Origin: Microbacterium sp. SORGH_AS_0862 | GTDB taxonomy: Bacteria > Actinomycetota > Actinomycetes > Actinomycetales > Microbacteriaceae | Assembly (NCBI RefSeq): GCF_030818795.1 | Contig: NZ_JAUTAY010000001.1 | Coordinates: forward strand, 1,860,001 to 1,924,000 | Direction: 5' to 3' | DNA: 64,000 bases | Part shown: positions 49,344-56,532 of the stretch, piece by piece | How positions within the stretch are numbered: position 1 is the first letter of the stretch | Layout of the letters: every line of letters starts with the position of its first letter | Made by a program: the position numbers and the translations under genes | Notes under the pieces: model-generated | Told to the model about the DNA's origin: nothing | The model's input: only the letters and a program-made list of their open reading frames with translations | Database searches by the model: none

Positions 49344-49818
49344 GTGCCCAGGACGAGCACCAATACTGCAGTGGATTTTGCGGTGCAAACCGATGAAGAA
49401 CTGGTTCGGAGGTTCAACGACGCAGACCCAGCCCACTACGACTCGGTCCTCAGGGACGAAGGAGCTGGTGGCGGACGTTTCCTGAAGGCTGGTGCTCTTC
49501 GGTTCGACGACGATGGTTTGTCGGTCTACCAGGACATATATCCTCCTGCAACTGGGGCTGTCGGCGAGATCGGTTGCTACGGTTAGCCACTCAGCGATTG
49601 CATGCACTTCGCAGACGAAGGTTGAACAATTCGATTCGGGTTTGGCAGTAAGCGGCGGAGCTGCTGAGTTCGTCGTAGTTCCAGATCCACTGCAGCCCGG
49701 AGAGTTGTACGATCCCGCGCACGCGCTGGTGCAGATGCGAGCAAGCTACCCGTCGAATACCAAGCGCAGAGCTGCGATCGGCCAACTGGCGAGGTCGGTG
49801 TTCACGGTCTTGGACTAG
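49344..49818 (+). CDS. Unassigned island protein 3 (frameshifted in this sequence)
   Basis: Probably 157 residues when one G of the four at 49554-49557 is removed; the first frame ends at a TAG soon after, while a sensible frame continues in +1 to 49818. The joined protein reads TDEELVRRFNDADPAHYDSV, then FLKAGALRFDDDGLSVYQD, PPATGLSARSVATVS and finally ELYDPAHALVQMRASYP. The DGLSVY and DPAHA motifs recall short uncharacterised actinobacterial proteins, but no function is known. The GTG at 49344 is five bases after the previous stop. Its TAG overlaps the opposing esterase stop. Confidence 0.6.
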
Positions 49819-50669
49819 CGGTCCAGCCCGAACAACTCGGCGGCGAGGTCGGCGACCGAGATGCTCGTGGCCGTGCGGCCGATCAGGCGCGGCCCGGGCT
49901 GGGGTCCGGGGACGGTGTGGCCGCCGCCGTGCACCGTGACGAATGTGACGGGCGGGTGGCCCGCCTCCCGCCAGTTGGCGCGCTCGATGCGCGTGCCGTC
50001 GGGGCGCGATGCCGCATCCGCCCGTGTCATCGGGGGTGCGGAGATGCCGTTCCGCCGCGCGAAGTACGCGGCGGTCCCGGGAGCGGAGAGGGACGAGCCG
50101 CCGACGCGGAACACCAGCTGCGCCCAGCGCCGCATCCGTCCGCCGGTGTAGGGGGCGATGGGATCGGCCGTGCCGTGCACCAGCAGCACGGGCACCGGAT
50201 GCGGCGCGGGAGCCGCCTGGGGGAGCAGGAAGCTGTCCGACTCGGGCAGCGTCGCGGCGACGATGGCGCCGCCGGCGAGGGGGGAGGCATTCTCGTGGAG
50301 CAGTCGCATGACCATCTGGCCGCCGTTGGAGAACCCGATGGCGTACACGCGGTCCGCATCGATGCCGTGCGTCTCGCCCAGCCGGGCGATGACCGCCTGC
50401 GCGAAGGTCGCGTCGTCGATTCCGGCGAGCCGGGCCGGGAACCGGCTCTCGCGGCGCGCGTCGTTCCAGTTGCCGCGATAGCCGTCGAGATACGCCACGA
50501 GCGCGCCCTTTCCGACGAGCGCGTCGTACGCGCCGCCCGTGAACGCGCGATGGACCTCGCCCGACTGTCGCGACCCGTGGAAGACCAGCACGAGCGCCTG
50601 CCCCTGCCTCCGCGGGCCGACAACGGTGAACGTCCGCATCCGCCCGTCTACCTCGATGTGCTCCGTCAT
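49815..50669 (-). CDS. PHB depolymerase/LpqC-like esterase
   Basis: Alpha/beta hydrolase of 284 residues. LVLVFHGSRQSG (about 27-38) is the oxyanion strand, GFSNGGQM carries the nucleophile Ser, HGTADPIAPYTGG the acid, and HGGGHTVPG the catalytic His, in the order of the polyhydroxybutyrate depolymerase/feruloyl esterase group. No signal peptide, so an intracellular or small-ester role is more likely. The ATG at 50669 follows GGAGG. A MerR-type promoter drives it and a MerR gene is divergent from it. Its last codons are the target of the island insertion. Confidence 0.88.
   Translation of the reverse strand: MTEHIEVDGRMRTFTVVGPRRQGQALVLVFHGSRQSGEVHRAFTGGAYDALVGKGALVAYLDGYRGNWNDARRESRFPARLAGIDDATFAQAVIARLGETHGIDADRVYAIGFSNGGQMVMRLLHENASPLAGGAIVAATLPESDSFLLPQAAPAPHPVPVLLVHGTADPIAPYTGGRMRRWAQLVFRVGGSSLSAPGTAAYFARRNGISAPPMTRADAASRPDGTRIERANWREAGHPPVTFVTVHGGGHTVPGPQPGPRLIGRTATSISVADLAAELFGLDR
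49821..49850. repeat. Right direct repeat flanking the TIGR04255 island (esterase 3' end)
   Basis: Matches 48001-48030 at 28 of 30 positions, same orientation, 1820 bases apart. It encodes the C-terminal DLAAELFGLD of the intact esterase gene, as expected if the element rebuilt the 3' end of its target on integration. Confidence 0.85.
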
Positions 50670-50709
50670 GACCTCCGCCTCTCCGACCCGGTTCCGCGGG
50701 TCGCTCGCG

Positions 50710-50740
50710 ACGATATGCTTTGACATCGTGTCAAGGTCAA
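50710..50740 (-). promoter_or_regulatory. MerR-type promoter/operator of the esterase gene
   Basis: On the minus strand TTGACC (-35, 50740-50735) and TATCGT (-10, 50715-50710) are 19 bases apart, the stretched spacing typical of MerR-activated promoters. The spacer contains the exact dyad TTGACA-TCG-TGTCAA (50720-50734). Confidence 0.7.
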
Positions 50741-50756
50741 ATCGAGGGGCAGGCGC

Positions 50757-51104
50757 ATGATCATCGGCGAGCTGAGCGATCGGAGCGGCGTCAGCGCGCG
50801 CTCGATCCGCCACTACGAGAAGCTGGGCCTCATCAGTCCGCAGCGCGGCGACAACGGTTACCGTCACTACTCGGACCGGGCGGTGCCGATGGTGGCCACG
50901 ATCCACGCCATGTTCGAGCTCGGGTTCACGCGCGACGACGTTCGGGCCGTCCTGCCCTGCGCCACGGGCGAGAAGTCGCACGGCGACGCAGAGCTGCTCG
51001 GCCGGGTGGCCGAGATGCGGGAGCGGGTGGCAGGCCGCATCCGCACCCTCACGGAGACGGAGCAGGCGTTGGCCGGCTTCCTCGCCGTCAACCGGGGGCG
51101 TTGA
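50757..51104 (+). CDS. MerR-family transcriptional regulator
   Basis: Regulator of 115 residues. IIGELSDRSGVSARSIRHYEKLGLISPQRGDNGYRHYSDRAV (about 2-43) is the winged helix-turn-helix; FELGFTRDDVRAVLPC and a long helix (about 75-105) form the dimerisation part. A single Cys (LPCATGE) may sense ligands but the effector domain is minimal. It is divergent from the esterase gene and presumably binds the 19-base-spacer promoter between them. Confidence 0.9.
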   Translation: MIIGELSDRSGVSARSIRHYEKLGLISPQRGDNGYRHYSDRAVPMVATIHAMFELGFTRDDVRAVLPCATGEKSHGDAELLGRVAEMRERVAGRIRTLTETEQALAGFLAVNRGR

Positions 51105-51106
51105 GA

Positions 51107-51295
51107 CTAGGGCCTCATGCGGCGCTTACCGGCCGTGAAGGCCACCACGAGCCCCCATCCGCTGAGGGCGCCGGTGATCCAGGTGATGTAGTGCAGCCAC
51201 GACGGTGCGCCGTTGAGGTCCCAGATCACGAAGAGGGTCGCCAGGATGAGGCCGACGGCCGCGGCGACGATGCCGATGATGCGATCGCGGTTCAT
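51107..51295 (-). CDS. Small two-helix membrane protein (62 aa)
   Basis: Two hydrophobic helices, about 6-25 (IIGIVAAAVGLILATLFVIW) and 34-54 (HYITWITGALSGWGLVVAFT). Unknown function. The ATG at 51295 has a TACCGT box exactly six bases upstream, inside the 3' end of the neighbouring acetyltransferase gene. Confidence 0.72.
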   Translation of the reverse strand: MNRDRIIGIVAAAVGLILATLFVIWDLNGAPSWLHYITWITGALSGWGLVVAFTAGKRRMRP

Positions 51296-51299
51296 GCGC

Positions 51300-51746
51300 T
51301 CACGGTAGCGGCGCGGCCGGTTCCCGTTGCAGGAATGCGTCGACCTCGTCTTCGTGGTACAGCACGAAGCCGTGTCGCTCGTACAGGCGCCGCGCGGGAG
51401 AGCCCTGCAGCACGTTGAGCCGCAGCGGTGCGTCGCCCGTGCTCTCGTCCAGCACGAGGGCGAGCACCTGTGATCCGATCCCGCGGCCCTGGTGGGCCGT
51501 GGCGAGATAGAAGTGCTCGACCCAGACGCCGTCGGATGCGGGACGCACGGCGATGCTGCCCGCATCCTGCCCGTCCACGACGATCACGCGCGTGAGGGCG
51601 GGGTCGAACGCCTTCAGGAAGCGCTGCCGCACATGGACCGGGTCGTACCGGTCGAGCCGCTCGAGATCGGGCCGCATGACCTCCGCGCGGAGCTCTGCGA
51701 TCCACGCCGCGTCGTCGGGGGTGCTCGCGCGCAGGCTCCAGCTCAT
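51300..51746 (-). CDS. GNAT family N-acetyltransferase
   Basis: Protein of 148 residues. LRASTPDDAAWIAELRAEVMRPDLERL opens the fold, followed by WVEHFYLATAHQGRGIGSQVLALVLDE (about 74-100), the acetyl-CoA loop HQGRGIG, and LNVLQGSPARRLYERHGFVLYHEDE. Substrate unknown. GAGAAT six bases before the ATG is an off-consensus leaderless box. Confidence 0.88.
   Translation of the reverse strand: MSWSLRASTPDDAAWIAELRAEVMRPDLERLDRYDPVHVRQRFLKAFDPALTRVIVVDGQDAGSIAVRPASDGVWVEHFYLATAHQGRGIGSQVLALVLDESTGDAPLRLNVLQGSPARRLYERHGFVLYHEDEVDAFLQREPAAPLP
51302..51307 (-). promoter_or_regulatory. -10 box of leaderless 62-aa gene
   Basis: TACCGT on the minus strand, six bases before the ATG at 51295, located within the end of the upstream acetyltransferase gene. 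Confidence 0.45.
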
Positions 51747-51785
51747 CCGTCCATTCTCCCGCGCCGGCGGGTGTGGAATGGAGGG

Positions 51786-52265
51786 ATGAACCCTGCCGTG
51801 GTCCGCAGCGCCGCCGTCGGCGATGCCGCGGCGGTGTCCGAACTCCTGCGCGCGTACCACGAGCACACCGAAGCCGAGAAGGTCGCGCACGATCTGCAGG
51901 AGTCCGGGCCGCTCGCGCCCGCCTACGCCGCCGAGATCGACGCCCCGGCCTTCCCCGGTGCGGACGTGCTGCTGGCCGAGCACGACGACCGCGTCGTCGG
52001 GATGGTGGTGCTGCGTGTGGACGGAGCGGATGCGGAGATCAAGCGGCTCTGGGTCGACGTCGAGGCGCGCGGGGTCGGAGCGGGCGGGGCGCTCCTCGCC
52101 GAGGCGGCGCGACGCGCGACGGCGGCCGGGGCCGCATCCCTCCGGCTGTCGGTCTGGGACTGGCGGCGCGGTGCGCTCGGACTGTACCGGAGCCGCGGCT
52201 TCGTCGAGGTTGCGTCCTGGGAGGTGCGGGAGCGTCTCGTGTGCCTGCGGATGCCGCTTCGCTGA
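51786..52265 (+). CDS. GNAT family N-acetyltransferase
   Basis: Protein of 159 residues. VVRSAAVGDAAAVSELLRAYHEHTEAE at the start, IKRLWVDVEARGVGAGGALLAEAARRA (about 86-112) with the acetyl-CoA loop RGVGAGG, and LRLSVWDWRRGALGLYRSRGFVEV. Substrate unknown. Divergent from the other acetyltransferase with 39 bases between them; GGAGGG precedes the ATG. Confidence 0.88.
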   Translation: MNPAVVRSAAVGDAAAVSELLRAYHEHTEAEKVAHDLQESGPLAPAYAAEIDAPAFPGADVLLAEHDDRVVGMVVLRVDGADAEIKRLWVDVEARGVGAGGALLAEAARRATAAGAASLRLSVWDWRRGALGLYRSRGFVEVASWEVRERLVCLRMPLR

Positions 52266-52277
52266 CGACGCGGCGGA

Positions 52278-52283
52278 TACGCT
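52278..52283 (+). promoter_or_regulatory. -10 box of leaderless SseB-like gene
   Basis: TACGCT, six G residues, then ATG at 52290. The G-run could also act as a ribosome site. Confidence 0.45.
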
Positions 52284-52289
52284 GGGGGG

Positions 52290-52703
52290 ATGGCCGGCAA
52301 GCAGAAGCGCGGGAAGAAGCAGCAGCCTCCGCTGGAGTTCCGCAACACCGCGCTGACCGATGCGCTGCAGACGCAGGACATGGCGGCGGTGGCGTTCGCG
52401 CTGCGGCACGGGCCGACGGTCGTCCCGCTCATGCGCACCGGCGAGAGCGACAACCCGCTGGATGCCGGCGAGGTGTGGACGTATCGCGACCCGAATACCG
52501 GGCAGGTGGCGCTGCTGCTGTTCAGCGACGCCGCGCACAAGCCCGAGACGTTGCCGCCCACGGTCGGGCTGCAGGGGCCGGACTGGCTCCGCAGCTTCCT
52601 CGGCGCGCACCGCGACGAGATCACGACCGTGTTCTTCGACATCGCGGGCCCGCATCCACTGCAGGCCACTCCCGCCGACCTGCTCGCCGCCCTCGAGGTC
52701 TGA
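52290..52703 (+). CDS. SseB-like protein of unknown function
   Basis: Soluble protein of 137 residues with a basic N-terminus (MAGKQKRGKKQQ). VWTYRDPNTGQVALLLFSDAAHK and FFDIAGPHPLQATPADLLAAL resemble the N-terminal domain of SseB-type proteins, in which a similar VDPAGP strand occurs; the assignment is tentative. No clear partner gene. Confidence 0.75.
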   Translation: MAGKQKRGKKQQPPLEFRNTALTDALQTQDMAAVAFALRHGPTVVPLMRTGESDNPLDAGEVWTYRDPNTGQVALLLFSDAAHKPETLPPTVGLQGPDWLRSFLGAHRDEITTVFFDIAGPHPLQATPADLLAALEV

Positions 52704-52743
52704 GTCCCGGGGTCTCCGCCCGGCCTGTGGGCGCGAGACGGCC

Positions 52744-52831
52744 CCGCGAGTGCCACGGGCCCGCGGCTCCGCGAGTGCCACGGGCCCGCGGCTCCGCGAG
52801 TGCCACGGGCCCGCGGCCCCGCGAGCGCCAC
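52744..52831. repeat. Tandem 25-base repeat (3 full copies and a partial)
   Basis: Units at 52744-52768, 52769-52793 and 52794-52818 are identical except the last base, followed by 13 bases of a fourth. The unit is built on CCGCGAGTGCCACGGGCCCG. It lies in the 248-base gap before the radA stop. Confidence 0.9.
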
Positions 52832-52885
52832 ACTTCTGCGCAGATGCGCCAGTGATCCTCTGTGGCGGATGCGGAGAAGTGTGGC
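52827..52885. repeat. Inverted repeat next to the tandem array
   Basis: GCCACACTTCT (52827-52837) and AGAAGTGTGGC (52875-52885) are exact inverse complements 37 bases apart. The left arm overlaps the end of the tandem array. Could end radA transcription or be a REP-like unit. Confidence 0.6.
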
Positions 52886-52951
52886 AGTTGCGCAACTGCG
52901 ACGCAGTTCGGGAGAGAGAAACGTGTGCCGGCGGAGGCGGCAGGCTCGCGA

Positions 52952-54301
52952 TCAGCGGTGGGAGGCGGCGGGGGTGGGGATGTGCACCCGGCCGAGAGCG
53001 GAGAGCAGATCCTTCGCGCCGGAGTCGATGACCGTGGTGTAGCCGAGGCGGCCGGCCTCGGTGCGGCGCTGGGACAGCTGCGCCACCGGACGCACCTCGC
53101 CGGTGAGGCTCAGCTCGCCGATCGCGGCGACCTGATGCCCCACGGGGCGATCGGTCGCGGCGCTCGCGATGGCGAGGGCGATCGCCAGGTCGGTGGCGGG
53201 CTCGGTGATCTTCAGACCCCCGACGGTCGACACGTAGATGTCGCGCTCGCCGACCCGCAGCCCGGTGCGGCGCTCCAGCACGGCGAGGATCATCGCCACC
53301 CGTGACGACTCGACGCCGTTCACCACGCGACGCGGGTTGGGCCCGGATGCGGCCACGACGAGCGCCTGGATCTCGACCGGCAGTGCGCGGCGCCCCTCGA
53401 GCGCGACCGTGACGCACGTGCCGCTGACGGGGGCGCCCTTGCTGAGGAAGAGGCCGGAGGGGTCGGGGACCTCGCTGATGCCGTCTCCGGTCATCTCGAA
53501 GCAGCCGACCTCGTCGGTGGGACCGAAGCGGTTCTTGAGCGCGCGGACGAAGCGCAACGAGGTCTGCCGATCGCCCTCGAAGTGGCAGACCACGTCGACG
53601 AGGTGCTCGAGCAGGCGGGGGCCGGCGATCGAGCCGTCTTTCGTCACGTGTCCGACGATGAGCACCGGCAGCGCGCGCTCCTTCGCGACGCGGATGAGGG
53701 TCGCCGCGACCTCGCGCACCTGGCTGGGATGTCCGGCGAGACCCTCGCTGAGCGAGGAGGACACCGTCTGCACGCTGTCGACGATGAGCAGCGACGGCTG
53801 GACGTCGTCGATGTGGCCGATGAGGGTGGCGAGGTCGGTCTCGCTCGCGAGGTACAGCTCGTCGTGCAGTGCGCCCGTGCGCTCGGCGCGCAGGCGCACC
53901 TGCGCGGTCGATTCCTCCGCGCTCACGTACAGCACGCGATGCCCGTCGCGAGCCGCGCGGGCGGCGACCTCGAGCAGCAGGGTCGACTTGCCGACGCCGG
54001 GCTCTCCGGACAGGAGGATCGCCGCGCCCGGAACGATGCCGCCGCCCAGCACCCGGTCGAACTCGGCCACGCCGCTCGCGCGCCGCGGCGACTCCGCGGT
54101 CGTGAGCTCGGTGATCGGCCGGGCCGCGCGCGCGGCGGTGGGGGTCACGGGCGTGAGCGAGCGCATCACACCCGTCGGCTGCGCCGCTTCGACGACGGTT
54201 CCCCACTGCTGGCATTCGCCGCAGCGACCCGCCCACTTCGCCGTCGTCCACCCGCATTCGGTGCAGCGGAAGGGCGCGGGAGCGGGACGACGGGTGGCCA
54301 T
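52952..54301 (-). CDS. radA: DNA repair protein RadA
   Basis: RecA-like ATPase that helps process branched recombination intermediates. The 449-residue protein has an N-terminal four-Cys zinc finger (FRCTECGW...RCGECQQWG, about 11-34), Walker A SGEPGVGKST (about 97-106), Walker B SLLIVDSVQT, the RadA-specific KNRFG motif (about 250) and a C-terminal Lon-like domain from about 290. A TAGCCT box six bases before the ATG fixes the start. Confidence 0.95.
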   Translation of the reverse strand: MATRRPAPAPFRCTECGWTTAKWAGRCGECQQWGTVVEAAQPTGVMRSLTPVTPTAARAARPITELTTAESPRRASGVAEFDRVLGGGIVPGAAILLSGEPGVGKSTLLLEVAARAARDGHRVLYVSAEESTAQVRLRAERTGALHDELYLASETDLATLIGHIDDVQPSLLIVDSVQTVSSSLSEGLAGHPSQVREVAATLIRVAKERALPVLIVGHVTKDGSIAGPRLLEHLVDVVCHFEGDRQTSLRFVRALKNRFGPTDEVGCFEMTGDGISEVPDPSGLFLSKGAPVSGTCVTVALEGRRALPVEIQALVVAASGPNPRRVVNGVESSRVAMILAVLERRTGLRVGERDIYVSTVGGLKITEPATDLAIALAIASAATDRPVGHQVAAIGELSLTGEVRPVAQLSQRRTEAGRLGYTTVIDSGAKDLLSALGRVHIPTPAASHR

Positions 54302-54307
54302 GCTCTC

Positions 54308-54313
54308 AGGCTA
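54308..54313 (-). promoter_or_regulatory. -10 box of leaderless radA promoter
   Basis: TAGCCT on the minus strand, six bases before the radA ATG at 54301. Confidence 0.5.
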
Positions 54314-54346
54314 CGCGGCGCCTGGGACATCCCCGGGCGGGCCGGG

Positions 54347-55219
54347 TCAGTCGGCCGCGGAGACGGAGACGAAGTCGCCGGGCTTGGTGCCGCCGGTCGG
54401 GGAGAAGAGGATGCGCTGGACGTTGCCCGCATCCGCCGGGTCGAAGAGCAGGGGGCGCCGTGACCCGGTGGTGGGGAACTGCTTCGTCGGCACGACGACG
54501 ATGGACTTCACCCAGCGGCTCGTGCCGTCGGTGTCCTCGAAGCGCAGAGTGACCTCCGCCATCATCCGGGAAGAGTTCGGCTCGCGAAGCGGGGCGTCGG
54601 TGACCTCGGCCTCGACCATCGCGCCGCTCTGGAGCAGATGCGTCGCGAGTTCGTTGTTCAGGCGACGGCGCTTCTGGGCGCCCAGCCGGCCGAGCAGCGT
54701 GAGCACGGTCAGGAGCGCGAAGATGCCCGGCAGCCACCACTGGGCCGCGTACATGATCCACGCGCCCGCATCCCAGTTCTCGTTCTGCCCGAACGTCGGG
54801 TCGATGGCGATGCCCACCGCGTCCGGTGCGGTCCACAGCGTGGTGGCGTACCAGGAGCCCAGGGTGAGACCGGCCAGCACGATGGGCAGCGGGCCGAGCA
54901 AGGCGAAGCCGTCGGTGCGCCCGGAGTACCGGTGGTTCCACGTGCCGTACGCACCGACCATGATGATCGTGGCGACGATGCCGATCGGCAGGGACCAGCT
55001 GCGCAGCCAGATCGGGATGGCGGTGTCCCACGTGCTGAAGACGCTGTTGATGCTCATCACGCGGAACTGGTCGACGAACCCGCCGATGCCGAAGCCGATG
55101 ACCGCCGTCGTCGCGAGCGATGCGACCCCGAACAGGATCGTCGCGATCAGAGCGGTCGGGCTCCCCTGGTACTTCGCGTTGCGGCGGGCTTCCTTCTCGC
55201 GGGGATCGATGAGGCTCAT
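54347..55219 (-). CDS. Four-helix membrane protein of unknown function
   Basis: Protein of 290 residues: basic N-terminus (PREKEARRNAKYQG), helices at about 20-45, 75-97, 107-128 and 160-182, then a cytosolic or extracytoplasmic beta-rich domain (about 190-290; SGAMVEAEVTDAPL, EVTLRFEDTDGTSRWVKSIVVV). The tail resembles the DUF3592-like modules that follow membrane helices, but this is tentative. Two ATG codons are adjacent (55222 and 55219); the second is exactly six bases after TACGCT and is preferred. Lies 45 bases upstream of radA on the same strand. Confidence 0.78.
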   Translation of the reverse strand: MSLIDPREKEARRNAKYQGSPTALIATILFGVASLATTAVIGFGIGGFVDQFRVMSINSVFSTWDTAIPIWLRSWSLPIGIVATIIMVGAYGTWNHRYSGRTDGFALLGPLPIVLAGLTLGSWYATTLWTAPDAVGIAIDPTFGQNENWDAGAWIMYAAQWWLPGIFALLTVLTLLGRLGAQKRRRLNNELATHLLQSGAMVEAEVTDAPLREPNSSRMMAEVTLRFEDTDGTSRWVKSIVVVPTKQFPTTGSRRPLLFDPADAGNVQRILFSPTGGTKPGDFVSVSAAD

Positions 55220-55225
55220 CATTCC

Positions 55226-55231
55226 AGCGTA
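55226..55231 (-). promoter_or_regulatory. -10 box of leaderless four-helix protein gene
   Basis: TACGCT on the minus strand, six bases before the ATG at 55219. Confidence 0.45.
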
Positions 55232-55402
55232 TCCACCGACGCCCTGACGACGAGACGGCGGGACGCCGAACATAAGGATGCGTGGCGGCGGCCGCCGGGA
55301 ACGTCGAGGAGGGGGGTCCTCGGCGTGCCTCGGGCGGATCATCGCCGCCACGCACCCCGACCCGGGCACCGCTTCGCCGAGCGAAGGCGGCACCCGGGGG
55401 TC

Positions 55403-56515
55403 TCACCCGCTCAGCACCCAGCCCCCGACGAGTTCGGAGCTGAACGGAACGGAGTAGGCCATGAGCGCGCCCGCCTGCGCGTCACGGAAGATGCGCTGGA
55501 TGGGGGAGGAGACGAGGAACCCGCCGCCCCCGCCGATGCGGACCGCGAGGGCTGCCGTGCGCTTGGCGACCTCGTTGGCCAGCATCTTCGTCTCGGTCGC
55601 CGCGGGCATCGCCTCGGGGGATCGCTGGTCGGCGAGCCACGCCGTGCGCTCGGCCATGAGCGTCGCCGCCGTGAGCTCCGCCCACGCCATGCCGGTCTCC
55701 TGGCGGACCCACGTGGCCTCGGCGAGGCTCGTGCCGCCGCGCACCTTGCCCGCGGTCTGGGCGATCGCGTCGATCGCGGATGCGGCGATGCCGAGCGAGA
55801 GGAACGCGAAGCCGACCGTGATGAGGTTCGCGTAATCGGGGGCGGGCGGACCGGTCAGCCGCGAGCGCAGCAGGGGCGTGCCGTCGAAGAGGATCGTGCG
55901 GCTGCGTGTCGCCCGCATCCCCATGGTCTCCTCGATCGGGGGAAACGAGACGGTGTCGTCGACGGTGACGCCGAAGAAGGCGGGTGCGCCGTCGATCCGG
56001 GCGTTCAGGAACAGGTGGTCGGCCGCCTCGGAGCCCGAGACGAAGAGCTTGCGGCCGGTGAGCGACCAGTCCTGGCCCACCGCATCCGCGTCCTGCTGGG
56101 ATGCGAGGAAGTGGTTGCCGCCGGCCGGCTCGCTGAGGGCGTTCGCGAACCGCTTGCCCGCCTTCAGCTCCGCCGCGAAGAAGGCGGCCTCTTCGTCGGA
56201 CGACAGCGTCACGAGGGCGTGCGCCGCCCCGAGGTGCATGAGCCACACCGTGGCCACGGCGGGGTGGGCCGCGGCGAGCGTCTGCACGACGGCGCCGAGC
56301 GTGGCGTACGACAGCGCCTCGCCGCCGTGCTGGCGCGGCAGGAACGCCGCATCCAGCCCCGAGGCCGCGAGGGCGCGCAGGTGCTCGATCGGCAGGCGCG
56401 CCTCGGCGTCGTCGGCGGCCACGGTCGCGGCGAAGCCGGCGGCGAGCTCGCGGGCGGTGTCGACCCAGTGCTGCTCGCCGGCGGGAGGGGCGACGGGGGA
56501 CGGGCGGGTGAGCAT
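55403..56515 (-). CDS. Acyl-CoA dehydrogenase family flavoprotein
   Basis: Protein of 370 residues of the acyl-CoA dehydrogenase fold: N-terminal helices, a middle beta domain (NALSEPAGGNHFLASQQDA, WSLTGRKLFVSGSEAADHLFLNA) and C-terminal helices with WVRQETGMAWAELTAAT. It resembles the DszC/SfnB-type flavin monooxygenase-like branch rather than fatty-acid enzymes, because no clear catalytic glutamate is visible. It is the last gene of the purine operon, 17 bases after the permease stop with AAAGGA before the ATG. The link to purines is by position only. Confidence 0.83.
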   Translation of the reverse strand: MLTRPSPVAPPAGEQHWVDTARELAAGFAATVAADDAEARLPIEHLRALAASGLDAAFLPRQHGGEALSYATLGAVVQTLAAAHPAVATVWLMHLGAAHALVTLSSDEEAAFFAAELKAGKRFANALSEPAGGNHFLASQQDADAVGQDWSLTGRKLFVSGSEAADHLFLNARIDGAPAFFGVTVDDTVSFPPIEETMGMRATRSRTILFDGTPLLRSRLTGPPAPDYANLITVGFAFLSLGIAASAIDAIAQTAGKVRGGTSLAEATWVRQETGMAWAELTAATLMAERTAWLADQRSPEAMPAATETKMLANEVAKRTAALAVRIGGGGGFLVSSPIQRIFRDAQAGALMAYSVPFSSELVGGWVLSG

Positions 56516-56532
56516 GGGCGGGTCCTTTCGGG

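Noticed and set aside
48001..49850. Integrase or transposase encoded in the island
   Set aside because: None of the three frames shows tyrosine or serine recombinase or transposase motifs; only the direct repeats support mobility.
52744..52831. Possible CRISPR array
   Set aside because: Repeats are directly adjacent without spacers and there are no cas genes.
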